Source: Bdellovibrionales bacterium
GTDB taxonomy: Bacteria > Bdellovibrionota > Bdellovibrionia > Bdellovibrionales > UBA1609
Length of the DNA stretch: 64,000 nucleotides
Direction of reading: 5' to 3'
Assembly: GCA_027459485.1 (NCBI GenBank)
Contig: DAIDIG010000003.1
Location: 248,001-312,000, forward strand
Positions within the stretch are counted from its first letter, which is position 1. Every line of letters begins with the position of its first letter. Below are positions 55,032 through 64,000 of this stretch, piece after piece. Position numbers and translations under genes: made by a program. The notes under the pieces were generated by a model. That model worked only from the letters and a program-made list of their open reading frames with translations, did not search any database and was not told the origin of the DNA.

Positions 55032-56348
55032 ATGTTTTCACCGCTACGCGAATTACATGAAGCGCAGACATTCGGCAAAGGCGATACGCTCGTCGTTTTC
55101 GGCGAGGTGTTCGAGCGCGGTTATGTGAATGGGCTTATCGACATTGCGAAAGCGCGGGGCTTAAATGTCGTCTACACGACGGTTGGCCGCCGCCACAGCG
55201 CGAGCGCGAACGAATCTCAAAGTTTGCGCGCACTGACGGCCGAAGAACTTACCGAAAAGGGTCAGTCGCCGCTCATTAACATCCCCCTCGAAGCCGGCTT
55301 TGACCTAGACCCCGGGAATGACAGCGACGCCAATTCGCGGCCAGTTGATCAGCTAAAAGGATACGGCTTAACCGGGTGGGAAGACGCCCGTCTCGATTGG
55401 CAATCAATCGAACGATCGCGCCAACGAGGGGTTGAACGCTTTCGCGATTCAGTTAAACAGTTTTTGGTTGAACTGCGCAAGCACGCTGATGTCAGAAAAA
55501 ATCTTATTTTCGCGCATACCATGGCCGGCGGCTTTCCGCGCGCGAAGGTCGTCATGCCAATAGCCAATAAAATATTCAAGGGCTCTGGCGCACGCTACTC
55601 GTCGAGTGAAGTTTTTTGGAGTGGCGACATCGGCCGCTTGTGCGCGATGAGCTTTCAAGAGGTGACCGCTGAAACTTATCGCCATCTCATCGAACTCTCG
55701 ACCCCGCTTCGCAGCGAAATTGAATCAAACGGCGCGAGCGTTCACTACCTTGGCTTTGGGTATCATGGTAACGAAGCTCTCATCGGTGACAAATACGAAT
55801 GGTACTCGTATTCGCCGTATTTACAGGGGTACGCAAAGATTCAGCTCGAGAATATTTCAAAAGAAGCATTCGCCGCAGGAGTTAAGTCGACAGTTTTCAA
55901 CGTGCCCGAAATTCTCACGAACAGCAGTAGTATTTTTTTAGGGGTCGAAGTGTCGCTGTATTCACTTCTACGCGCACTGAAAAAAGAAGGCCCCGGTTCG
56001 CCGCGTACTCGTGAAATCCTCGAGCGCGCAAAGGCGAAGCTGAAAGACGGCGCGACGCTCGACGATATCGACCGCATCACGCAGCAGTATTTGACCAACC
56101 CCGCCGTTCGCGATTGGCCGAAATTCGAAGGCTGGCCGCAGCACAACGGGCCAGAACAAATGGAGTTGATGCGATCGGCTTCGTCTGCCTTAATCGACCT
56201 TCACAAAAACCCTAAAGATTTAATGACAGCCGAACTGAGTGAAGTCGTTTTTCGCGCTTGCGGTAAAGTCATGTTCAACGAAATAGCGGCACCCCGGGCA
56301 CCTGTCGCTTGGATCGGTCACGACCTGGTCGCGAAACTTACGGTTTAG
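55032..56348 (+). CDS. conserved hypothetical protein with Rossmann-like start
   Basis: A 438-residue soluble protein. The first 50 residues alternate strand and helix as in a nucleotide-binding fold (TLVVFGEVFERGYVNGLI, then LNVVYTTVGRR), but no clear GxGxxG is seen. The middle has FAHTMAGGFPRAKVVMP and SGDIGRLCAMSF. No signal peptide. Family not recognised; the good coding pattern and length make it real. It overlaps the convergent lipoprotein gene by 11 bases. Confidence 0.65.
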   Translation: MFSPLRELHEAQTFGKGDTLVVFGEVFERGYVNGLIDIAKARGLNVVYTTVGRRHSASANESQSLRALTAEELTEKGQSPLINIPLEAGFDLDPGNDSDANSRPVDQLKGYGLTGWEDARLDWQSIERSRQRGVERFRDSVKQFLVELRKHADVRKNLIFAHTMAGGFPRAKVVMPIANKIFKGSGARYSSSEVFWSGDIGRLCAMSFQEVTAETYRHLIELSTPLRSEIESNGASVHYLGFGYHGNEALIGDKYEWYSYSPYLQGYAKIQLENISKEAFAAGVKSTVFNVPEILTNSSSIFLGVEVSLYSLLRALKKEGPGSPRTREILERAKAKLKDGATLDDIDRITQQYLTNPAVRDWPKFEGWPQHNGPEQMELMRSASSALIDLHKNPKDLMTAELSEVVFRACGKVMFNEIAAPRAPVAWIGHDLVAKLTV

Positions 56349-58929
56349 CCGAATTTTTCGGGCGGCATACGTATGCGGCATTAGATGACTCGGCCAACAC
56401 CGTCAGCACGTTTAATATACCTGCCCGATCAATCGACATGCGCGGTAAATCCTGTTGCGTGCTGAATTTATGCCAGTAAATCATTTTCTGTAATATGTCG
56501 CGAATTCCAGCGCGTGCGCTTTGCACTCCCCTATTGAAGTACCAAAAATTATTCCAATAGACCGGCGGCAAATCGATTACGGCAGTCGGGCTGCGCTGAT
56601 ATTGAATCAAAAAGGCAAAAATCGACTCCAGCGTATCGGTGCTAAGATTTAATGGATCAAATTTGTGCCCCAGAATGATAATTGGTTTTTTTTGCAACTC
56701 AACTTGCACCTGCCGAGCCAAATAGCCGTGAAACCGGTTGAATGCATTCATGATTTCATACTGATCGAGCACTCCATTTTGGTCGCGATCGTAAACCGTA
56801 AATATCGTCTCGACATAATGAAGCACTGTCGCAATCGTCGCGATTTCAGAAAACTCAATGTACTTTTTCGACGAGTTGCACGGGTAACGCGCAATATCCT
56901 CGAGGTTGTACACCACGTTATTTTGGTCTCTCAAACTCAGACGCGAAAATGCCTGCTGTAATCCTGGCAAATTCGCGAATTCATCTAAATGGTGATCAAA
57001 AAAATGCTTCGCAAAACAAGCGCGCGGTATAACCGGGATATTAAAGACATCCTTCGGTAATTTAGACACGTCGATTTTCTCATTCTTATCCCCGTCTTGC
57101 CAGCAGGTGACGAACATCTCATTATAGATTTGGTTGCGAACCTGCCCACCCGACCAGAGTTCGGTGATGTATTCCATAATTTGATCGAAGTTGAAAAGAC
57201 GATGGGCTTTGTGGTCACCTGGCCAATCTATTCCGTCGCCTGCGTAGGTGAAAAGTTTACCCTCAATAAACGACTTACTGCCCGAACCGTACTTCGGATA
57301 CATAAACTGCAAGTCCTGACCGAGGCCGTGAACTGTATTGTAGAACATTTCCATCTCAGATTCGGTCACTCCAGTTTTTGTCCAGTCGCCGTTGAGCGCG
57401 GCAATTCGGTCGTCGGATGCAAATCCGCGTACTAAAAGACGTGCCAGACTGTGAATGATGTTCATGTACGTCAGATCGGTCATTCCGTATTTTACGCCGT
57501 ACTGACTGAGGTACCCCCGTGGCATAATGTAGGCACGTCGATCGATGTGCTTATGATTATCGCCGTTGTCTACGACTTGCCTTCCATCTTTGAAAAACGG
57601 CGGGATATTTTCGATGATTTTCTGAATTTCTTGCCCACGCGGATCTGCGTAATTGAAGATAAACGGACTCAAATCGAAATCATTTACCTTCGTTTCAAAA
57701 CTTTTCAAGGTCTTAGGGTCGAGAAGCGCCTTAGAGCTAAAGCCGAGACTCTCTTTCGCACGATCGCTTAAGTAGCTTTGCGTATCCGCCCATAAGTCGA
57801 ATTCGTTTTGAAGTTGACCCAGTTGACTTCGTGAAAGTCCCGTTACAACCAGGCCTTTGCTTTGCGTGGTTGGATCACGCAATGCCTTAGCGACGGCATA
57901 ACGATAGACATCATCGATGGATTTAACTCGCAACCCGTTCAGATAATCAGCTGCACCGAGCGCGGCAAGCAATCGATCCGTCGAATCGAAGGTAATCACG
58001 TTGTTGGGTAAGTGATCGATCGTGCGCCCAATCAAATCAAATATGTTGCGCACTGTCGCGATCAAAATATCGAGATTGGGCCCATATGTATAGGGACCGT
58101 GACGAATCGCTTTGTAGTTAACGATGGCCGAATAGACGGCTGTGATCGAATCAAATAGGACTGGCCAATCCGCCGGTTCGATCTCGTTCGAGAATGTGCC
58201 AGTGACAACGTATCGGTGTGCTTGCACAAGTTGAGTGAAAACCTGCGGCGACATACTTTTCGGGTGGAGCTTCTTCCAATTCAAAAATGCCTGTGCGTCT
58301 CCGATGAGACGCTCGAGAGAATCTAACCGGTACGGCTGATCGTTGCCTTGTAAGAGATTGGCGATGTCGCGAGCCGACTGTTGCAACTGGATTCGAGCCT
58401 GATCAAGCGTCGCCCGATCGACTGAAAAATCCTTGTCATTCACATGGCTGTAGAGCTGGACGTAGGGCAAATTGGCTATCGCTTCGCTTTGAAGAAGCGT
58501 GACAAGATCGATCATCTTGGTGATTTCGCTGTCCGTAATCAACGCGCGGCTGCCGCCGACGATTACAACCTTGAGATCCATAATGTCTTGGGTAAATTGG
58601 TCCGACATTTGTTGATTCGATGATAAATAATGGATATTTAAGAATCGTTGCAGATCTTTCGGGTTATACTCGCCTTTGCGACGATCCGATGTAAAAATCA
58701 TGAAGCGATTCAAAGCGGTTCGAATACAACCGCCGAATGCCTTCACTTCGTCGGCATTCAGTTTACCGTTCAGGTAATTGGTTACCTTCTGCCCGATCTC
58801 TGACATGCACGAATATCGGCCCATATTCAGCGACAATGGGCCGGCCGGCGGATTGCGATCATGTAGCCAGCCACAACCGGCCAGACCCAATATCAGTGCC
58901 GACAGTAGAAGCCTCCGCTTAATAGACAT
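56338..58929 (-). CDS. large lipoprotein with EF-hand motif
   Basis: An 863-residue lipoprotein (lipobox LAGC at about residue 19). Mostly helical, with a canonical EF-hand loop near residue 725-736 (DRDQNGVLDQYE) and a second acidic loop (DGDKNEKIDVSK, about 632). Calcium binding is likely. Its start overlaps the end of the upstream barrel gene by 11 bases, so the two are co-translated and may form an outer-membrane pair. No enzymatic domain recognised. Confidence 0.72.
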   Translation of the reverse strand: MSIKRRLLLSALILGLAGCGWLHDRNPPAGPLSLNMGRYSCMSEIGQKVTNYLNGKLNADEVKAFGGCIRTALNRFMIFTSDRRKGEYNPKDLQRFLNIHYLSSNQQMSDQFTQDIMDLKVVIVGGSRALITDSEITKMIDLVTLLQSEAIANLPYVQLYSHVNDKDFSVDRATLDQARIQLQQSARDIANLLQGNDQPYRLDSLERLIGDAQAFLNWKKLHPKSMSPQVFTQLVQAHRYVVTGTFSNEIEPADWPVLFDSITAVYSAIVNYKAIRHGPYTYGPNLDILIATVRNIFDLIGRTIDHLPNNVITFDSTDRLLAALGAADYLNGLRVKSIDDVYRYAVAKALRDPTTQSKGLVVTGLSRSQLGQLQNEFDLWADTQSYLSDRAKESLGFSSKALLDPKTLKSFETKVNDFDLSPFIFNYADPRGQEIQKIIENIPPFFKDGRQVVDNGDNHKHIDRRAYIMPRGYLSQYGVKYGMTDLTYMNIIHSLARLLVRGFASDDRIAALNGDWTKTGVTESEMEMFYNTVHGLGQDLQFMYPKYGSGSKSFIEGKLFTYAGDGIDWPGDHKAHRLFNFDQIMEYITELWSGGQVRNQIYNEMFVTCWQDGDKNEKIDVSKLPKDVFNIPVIPRACFAKHFFDHHLDEFANLPGLQQAFSRLSLRDQNNVVYNLEDIARYPCNSSKKYIEFSEIATIATVLHYVETIFTVYDRDQNGVLDQYEIMNAFNRFHGYLARQVQVELQKKPIIILGHKFDPLNLSTDTLESIFAFLIQYQRSPTAVIDLPPVYWNNFWYFNRGVQSARAGIRDILQKMIYWHKFSTQQDLPRMSIDRAGILNVLTVLAESSNAAYVCRPKNSAKP

Positions 58930-60442
58930 AGGTCAGCCCCCCGATGAGCCGGTCGTTCCCTCGATAGATAGAAATAAAGCTGGTGCTATTCTCAGACGAC
59001 GCCGGCAGCCCGAACAGATCGCCTGCCAACGACCATGTCCAATGTGGATCATATTTGTAATTCACCATCGACTGAATCCAGACGCCTTGATCATTGATCG
59101 AGTAATTGTATGCGACTTCACCATCGAGACCGGATTTTGCGCCTTGCCAAAGCGCGTGGTGAAACTGCACACCGAGAAGCTTATCGAACGCTAAGCGATC
59201 AGCCGACGATTCGATGTTGCCATTTACGATTGTATCCGCTTGAGGGTTCGTTTGTTTCACGCGATTGACATAACTCACGCTGAGATCCGAGTGAGGCAAT
59301 CCGACTTGCTCCAGGTTTTGCCGATAGATCATCCCCATGTAATCCGAATCGATGAGTTGCGACTGCAAATAATTCGAATTAGCCGGCAAATTCGGATTAT
59401 CAAACCGCTCCCATGTATTTGAGAGCACGACTTCGCTATTGTCCCCTAATCGATACCCCGCTTCAGCCGTCAAAACGTGCTCTTGAATCACCATCGGGAT
59501 AATGGGGACGTTCACGGTATCCGTGCCGACGTCTTCTGTTGGAGTTTCAACAAGATGAAACTGGTTCATTGGCTTTTGCGCAGCCGACGCCCTAAAAAAA
59601 GGCCCTTCGTCTTCACGGCCGAACTCCGTCATCAGGGCGAACGTCGGCTGAAAAACGATTTTACTGATGTTGACCGAGGCAATTGAATAATTGAAGGTGG
59701 ATTCTGCGTTGCCCGTCGTAATTTGCGAAACCGGCGCGCGAAACCAGCGGTTGTCGGACGTGATCTGCCCGTTGCTTGCCTGATAGTCGGGCTCCTGATC
59801 GGGTAAAAATATATCCGAGGCAAAAAGCACGACGCGATAGTTGTCTTCGTTGAAATGCGCGAACAGGCCGGTCAAACCCTGCGTGATCGGGTCGGCGGCA
59901 TCCCAGCGAGCGAGCGGCTGCCAAATCCCCAAGTGCCAATAGTCATCGAGCTCCGACCAGCTTTGCAACTCACGACCGACAGACAGCTGAAAATGCTTCG
60001 AAGGGGTCAACAGCGACCAATAGGCATTCGGCAAACCGATTTCAAAATGCGTGCCTTCGCTCATCGGCAAAACCGCCAATCCATCGGTCTCGAAACTCGT
60101 TTTTATGCCAGCGTCGCTTAAATGCTCATGATAAAAACCAAATGCCGCGATCGCTTGCGTGTATTGACTGAATTGATCTTTCGACTGCGCGCCTTGGGGG
60201 TTGTAATCGTATTGCTGCATTTCCATCGAAAGATAGTTGTCGGCTGAAGAATGCGGTGAAGCCTCTACGGGGAGCGGCATAGTCACGCTTTCTTCGTCTT
60301 GAGCTTCGGCGGAATGAGACGATACACAAATGGCCGCGCAAACCAAGGCGACGACGACGCAGACTCGCCCGAAAACCCCCGCTATTTTAGGCAGACGAAG
60401 ACACGAATGCCTTATCTGGCAAAAACTAGAATAAAGTCCCAT
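58919..60442 (-). CDS. outer-membrane beta-barrel protein
   Basis: A 507-residue protein: a long N-terminus with signal peptide (cleavage near AEA-QD), then repeated amphipathic strands with aromatic girdles (YWSLLTPSKHFQLSVGREL, GLDGEVAYNYSI), ending in GGLTYVY. Substrate unknown. The stop overlaps the start of the EF-hand lipoprotein gene. The true start could be an internal codon, since the first 25 residues are not signal-like. Confidence 0.72.
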   Translation of the reverse strand: MGLYSSFCQIRHSCLRLPKIAGVFGRVCVVVALVCAAICVSSHSAEAQDEESVTMPLPVEASPHSSADNYLSMEMQQYDYNPQGAQSKDQFSQYTQAIAAFGFYHEHLSDAGIKTSFETDGLAVLPMSEGTHFEIGLPNAYWSLLTPSKHFQLSVGRELQSWSELDDYWHLGIWQPLARWDAADPITQGLTGLFAHFNEDNYRVVLFASDIFLPDQEPDYQASNGQITSDNRWFRAPVSQITTGNAESTFNYSIASVNISKIVFQPTFALMTEFGREDEGPFFRASAAQKPMNQFHLVETPTEDVGTDTVNVPIIPMVIQEHVLTAEAGYRLGDNSEVVLSNTWERFDNPNLPANSNYLQSQLIDSDYMGMIYRQNLEQVGLPHSDLSVSYVNRVKQTNPQADTIVNGNIESSADRLAFDKLLGVQFHHALWQGAKSGLDGEVAYNYSINDQGVWIQSMVNYKYDPHWTWSLAGDLFGLPASSENSTSFISIYRGNDRLIGGLTYVY

Positions 60443-60501
60443 CCCGCGCCGACTATACCATTTCTCAAAGGGCTCTCGAATGAGATGTTTGTAAGTGTAA
60501 T

Positions 60502-63060
60502 TTATTCAGAAAAGGCGTGAAGCGCCCGAGCAAGCCATCGACCTGTTTCACTTCGCTGAGATTTGGCAACATCTTCAGGGTGTCCGTTTGCAACAATTTC
60601 ACCGCCCGCGCGGCCGCCGTCGGGGCCGAGGTCGACCAACCAGTCGCACGACTTGATGACATCGAGATTATGCTCAATTACGACAACTGTATTACCTTGC
60701 TCGACCAGCCCTTGAAGCAGTTCAACAAGTTTACGAATATCCTCGAAGTGAAGACCTGTTGTCGGCTCGTCCAGAATGTAAAGCGTGCGGCCCGTGCCTC
60801 GTTTAGACAACTCTTTTGAAAGCTTGATCCGTTGCGCTTCGCCGCCCGAAAGTGTCGTTGAACTCTGACCCAGCGAAAGATAATCGAGACCCACGCGATG
60901 GAGCGTTTCGAGTTTGCGTCGGATCACGGGATGATGGCGAAAAAATTCGAGTGCATCCGCGACTGACATTTTCAAAACGTCGGCGATCGATTTATCTTTG
61001 TATTTGATCGCGCGCGTCTCCGGATTATACCTCGCTCCTTGGCAGGTTTCGCATGTCACGTATACATCCGCGAGAAAATGCATTTCGACGCGAACCATTC
61101 CGCCGCCTTCGCAGGCCTCGCAACGGCCACCTTTTACGTTGAAACTGAATTGGCCGGGTTTATAACCACGAATTTTTGCATCCGGCAGGTTCGCGAACAA
61201 ATCTCGAATCAATGTAAACAACCCGACATACGTTGACGGCGTCGACCTTGGCGTGCGCCCGATCGGCTTTTGATTGATCTGAATGACGCGATCGATGTGC
61301 TCAAGCCCGTCTATCTTGGCGTGATCGGCAACCCAAGTGCTCGAACCGTAGAAATGCCGAGCGAGCGCGCGATAAAGCGTATCGATAATGAGAGTGGATT
61401 TGCCGCTGCCCGAAACGCCGGTTACCCCACAGAATGTGCCGAGCGGGATTTCAAGATCAACATTCTTCAAATTGTTACCGTGCGCCCCGAGCACCCGCAA
61501 TTTTTGCCCGCTGCCGCTTCGTCGCTGGTTCGGCACGGGAATTCGCTCGCGCCCGCTCAAATATTTACCCGTGAGGCTTTTGGATGAATCGGCAATTTGC
61601 GCCGGAGTGCCGACCGCCATGACTTCACCACCCATACGCCCGGCTCCCGGTCCGATATCGATCACGTAGTCGGCCGATCGGATTGTCTCTTCGTCGTGTT
61701 CAACGAGAAGAACGGTGTTACCGCGATCGCGCAGCTCTTTCAAAATCTCGAGCAGCCGATGATGATCGCGCGGGTGAAGACCGATGCTCGGTTCATCGAG
61801 CACATACAATACGCCGACAAGGCTGGAGCCGACTTGCGTGGCAAGTCGAATGCGTTGCACTTCGCCGCCCGACAATGTGCGCGTCGGCCGATCAATCGAG
61901 AGATAACCCGTCCCGACCCGCAACATGTATTCGAGACGCGTCTGGATTTGCCGCAAAATCTTTTCGGCAATCATCTGATCGCGCGCTTCAAATGTTATGT
62001 TACTCCAAAAATCATGTAAGTCGGTGGCGGCCAAACGCGATAGCTCGGCGATGTTCTTGCCGGCCACATCGACATTCAGAGCTTCTTTGCGAAGTCGCGC
62101 ACCATGACACTCAGGGCATGTCTCGTAAACTTGTTCTTCGTCGGCCGCATCGGCGTCGTCGTCGACATTAACTTCGTCTAACTCTCCGCCAATGACGCCC
62201 AGACCGTGGCACGAGGGACAGGCACCGCGCGGGTTGTTGAAGCTGAAGAATCGCGGTTCCATTTCCGGGAAGCTAAACGCGCAGACAGGGCAAGCGCGGT
62301 GGACCGAGTACACGCGCGGTTTCGACTCTCCCGCCACTTCAATCGTCACAATCCCCTTCGAAAGACCAAGTGCCCGATTGATGCTTTCGCGTAAGCGGGG
62401 GACGAATCGCTCCTCGTTCACCAGCTTGTCAATGAGCAGGTCAATATCGTGGCGTTTATGTTTTTCGAGCTTACGCGCCTTTTCGAGCTCCACCCAAACA
62501 CCGTCCACTTTCGCACGAAGAAAGCCCTTCTTTAGCCACTTTTGAAAGTCGGTCAGATATTCGCCTTTTTCACTTTGCGCCATCGGTGAGAGCACCAAGA
62601 ATTTCGAACCGGCGGGTAAGCGGCGAATTTCATCGACAATTTGCTCGGGCTTCGTCGATGTCACAGGCACTTGATGAATCGGGCACTTCGGTCGGCCTAC
62701 TCGGGCGAACAGCAATCGCATGAAGTCGTAAATCTCGGTAACAGTCCCGACAGTCGATCGCGGGTTGGTTGAAATAGATCGCTGATCGATGGCAATGGAG
62801 GGTGAAAGGCCCGTGATACTGTCGACGGCCGGCTTTTCAAGTTGCTCCATAAAATTGCGCGCATAGGCCGACAAACTCTCGACATAGCGACGCTGACCTT
62901 CGGCGTAGATCGTGTCAAAGGCGATGGTCGATTTGCCCGAGCCGCTCAACCCCGTGATCACCGAAAGCTTTCGCCTCGGTATCCGAATATCGATGTTTTT
63001 CAGGTTGTGCCCGCGAGCACCCTTGACAACTATGAAGTCTCTTTCTGACAGTTCGGACAT
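60502..63060 (-). CDS. uvrA: excinuclease ABC subunit A, insertion domain missing
   Basis: An 852-residue UvrA with both ATPase halves: Walker A TGLSGSGKSTIAFDT and TGVSGSGKSTLIIDT, signatures TLSGGEVQRIRLA and TLSGGEAQRIKLS, and the UvrB-binding region near residue 125-230. Zinc Cys pairs are present (CPVC...CPSC, CPEC, and CEAC...CETC). Between the first zinc module and YETCPECHG only about 25 acidic residues remain, where E. coli has about 120. The insertion domain that helps grip DNA is therefore missing. UvrA finds damage in nucleotide-excision repair. Confidence 0.95.
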   Translation of the reverse strand: MSELSERDFIVVKGARGHNLKNIDIRIPRRKLSVITGLSGSGKSTIAFDTIYAEGQRRYVESLSAYARNFMEQLEKPAVDSITGLSPSIAIDQRSISTNPRSTVGTVTEIYDFMRLLFARVGRPKCPIHQVPVTSTKPEQIVDEIRRLPAGSKFLVLSPMAQSEKGEYLTDFQKWLKKGFLRAKVDGVWVELEKARKLEKHKRHDIDLLIDKLVNEERFVPRLRESINRALGLSKGIVTIEVAGESKPRVYSVHRACPVCAFSFPEMEPRFFSFNNPRGACPSCHGLGVIGGELDEVNVDDDADAADEEQVYETCPECHGARLRKEALNVDVAGKNIAELSRLAATDLHDFWSNITFEARDQMIAEKILRQIQTRLEYMLRVGTGYLSIDRPTRTLSGGEVQRIRLATQVGSSLVGVLYVLDEPSIGLHPRDHHRLLEILKELRDRGNTVLLVEHDEETIRSADYVIDIGPGAGRMGGEVMAVGTPAQIADSSKSLTGKYLSGRERIPVPNQRRSGSGQKLRVLGAHGNNLKNVDLEIPLGTFCGVTGVSGSGKSTLIIDTLYRALARHFYGSSTWVADHAKIDGLEHIDRVIQINQKPIGRTPRSTPSTYVGLFTLIRDLFANLPDAKIRGYKPGQFSFNVKGGRCEACEGGGMVRVEMHFLADVYVTCETCQGARYNPETRAIKYKDKSIADVLKMSVADALEFFRHHPVIRRKLETLHRVGLDYLSLGQSSTTLSGGEAQRIKLSKELSKRGTGRTLYILDEPTTGLHFEDIRKLVELLQGLVEQGNTVVVIEHNLDVIKSCDWLVDLGPDGGRAGGEIVANGHPEDVAKSQRSETGRWLARALHAFSE

Positions 63061-63557
63061 AAACCATAGAGTTCTAGCACATGCCCGGTCAGAAGAAACC
63101 CATTATTGCGTGCGACTAAAGATTGCAATTCTTCAATGTCTCGATTTTCGAATTCGATAATGCGGCCGCAGTTGGTGCAGGCCAAATGATCGTGGTGCCC
63201 TCGTGGAGTGAGCTCGTACTTTGCCGGCAAGCCCCCCATGCGCACTTCAGTGACGAATCCGTTTGCAGCCAAAAGTTTCAAGAGTCGGTAAACCGTTGCA
63301 AATCCGATATCGGCGTGCGATCGGCTGACGCGGTCATAAATCTCTTGCGCCGTCGCGTGAATGCGACCACGCGCGAGGGCACCCAAAATCGCTAATCTCT
63401 GGTCAGTGACCTTGAGGTTCATATCGCGCAGAATCCGTTTGAGCGACTCTTTGTCGGCACGATCTTGTAATCTTTGCCGGTCCGCGATGATGTCAGCCGA
63501 ATTGATGGATTTGTTAGAGCGACCTGTTTGCAGCGTCGGAGCGTCTTTTGCTTTCAC
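63030..63557 (-). CDS. fur: Fur-family regulator
   Basis: A 175-residue metal-dependent regulator with a roughly 40-residue N-terminal extension, winged helix (VTDQRLAILGAL ... GFATVYRLLKLLAANGFV), the metal-binding GHHDHLACTNCGRIIEF and a second CPNC. It may be Fur, PerR or Zur type; residues alone do not settle this. The 3' end overlaps the uvrA start by 31 bases, so uvrA may be co-expressed. Confidence 0.88.
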   Translation of the reverse strand: MKAKDAPTLQTGRSNKSINSADIIADRQRLQDRADKESLKRILRDMNLKVTDQRLAILGALARGRIHATAQEIYDRVSRSHADIGFATVYRLLKLLAANGFVTEVRMGGLPAKYELTPRGHHDHLACTNCGRIIEFENRDIEELQSLVARNNGFLLTGHVLELYGLCPNCQKETS

Positions 63558-63579
63558 AGATTTTTACTCCGCCAGCCGT

Positions 63580-64000
63580 TCATTCGACTCGAAAGCCGCC
63601 CGGCACGCCTTTGACAACCTTAGCGACGGCCGAATGCGGATGAAGACTTTCTTGGTGTTCGACGTAAATGGAGTAGTCGGCGTACGCAATCGCAGCTTCA
63701 AACGCTGCCCGCAGCTTGCGAGCCGCGTCTTCGCAGAACATGAGGTTATCGCCATTGAGACGCGCAAATTCTTGTTCATCAATTCGCTTCACGGCTGTTT
63801 GCACCGGTGTTCCGAGTGCGCTTTCGGTATGATCGATAACCGAAATCCACTCCCCTAATCGCGTCGATCTGGGGGCCGCGAACTCGACCGCGATTTTAGC
63901 CAGGCTTCGCTGCGCGTGCGGCGTCGCGACTTTCACGTTTTCACTGGTCAACCACTCCGCGACATCGTCAAGGTCGAGATCCTTACCCGCATGAGCGTCG
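63580..64000 (-). CDS. folE2: GTP cyclohydrolase FolE2, C-terminal part
   Basis: The reading frame continues past the window edge; 139 residues are visible. Family landmarks are present: TPHAQRSLAKIAVEF, LGTPVQTAVKRIDEQEFA, NGDNLMFCEDAARKL and VEHQESLHPHSAVA. FolE2 (GTP cyclohydrolase IB) makes dihydroneopterin triphosphate for folate or queuosine, independent of zinc. It lies 22 bases upstream of the fur-like gene. Confidence 0.92.
   Translation of the reverse strand, partial: DAHAGKDLDLDDVAEWLTSENVKVATPHAQRSLAKIAVEFAAPRSTRLGEWISVIDHTESALGTPVQTAVKRIDEQEFARLNGDNLMFCEDAARKLRAAFEAAIAYADYSIYVEHQESLHPHSAVAKVVKGVPGGFRVE

Overview
The window looks like the chromosome of a Gram-negative bacterium. 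It carries Kdo synthesis genes (kdsA, kdsC), lipobox lipoproteins, outer-membrane barrels and a TolC-type channel. The mix of small secreted proteins, a KGG-repeat protein, a KhpA RNA-binding protein and a Y1 transposase remnant of the kind I associate with Bdellovibrio-like genomes suggests Bdellovibrionota. That placement is inference: no rRNA, tRNA or marker phylogeny is available here. Several genes appear to use TTG starts behind good Shine-Dalgarno sites (khpA, ppa, pstS, probably pstC).

Bases 1-936 are chromosomal: the end of an outer-membrane protein, a lipoprotein and khpA. Bases about 1,100-14,460 form a compact, visibly more AT-rich integrative conjugative element. It holds small zinc-ribbon and unknown genes, a reduced type IV secretion set (VirB2, B3, B4, B5, B6, B9-like, B10) and a VirD4 coupling protein. 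These are followed by the mobile mystery protein A/B pair (XRE regulator plus Fic protein), a lipoprotein, a small accessory protein and a winged-helix protein with a PD-(D/E)xK-like motif. A large nested palindrome, an excisionase, a tyrosine integrase and a palindrome-rich right end complete it. No classical relaxase, VirB8 or VirB11 is visible.

Bases 14,500-24,400 hold an EEP-family hydrolase, a cardiolipin synthase, inorganic pyrophosphatase, a degenerate PilZ protein, a KGG-repeat protein and an apparent electron-transfer operon (anchored protein, NapH/CcoG-like polyferredoxin, flavin/2Fe-2S reductase). Two gene fossils are interspersed.

Bases 23,700-37,030 are an ion-uptake region on the minus strand: pstSCAB-kdpE, a scar containing two more gene fossils, then kdpFABCD and a TVP38-family membrane protein. 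A tandem T-rich repeat in front of kdpF is a good KdpE operator candidate. The tiny kdpF gene (27 residues) is present.

Bases 37,250-64,000 are ordinary chromosome: a YejM-like sulfatase, a metallo-beta-lactamase-fold hydrolase, kdsA/kdsC, three methyltransferases (one of them RsmI-like), msrA/msrB, a SPOR protein, a HIT protein and a class A acid phosphatase. A GlpT-like transporter converges on a GlpQ-like phosphodiesterase. A TolC-family protein, a barrel/EF-hand lipoprotein pair, a uvrA lacking its insertion domain, fur, and the end of folE2 follow. A recurring oddity is genes that have kept both ends and lost the middle: four fossils between 16.6 and 32.5 kb.
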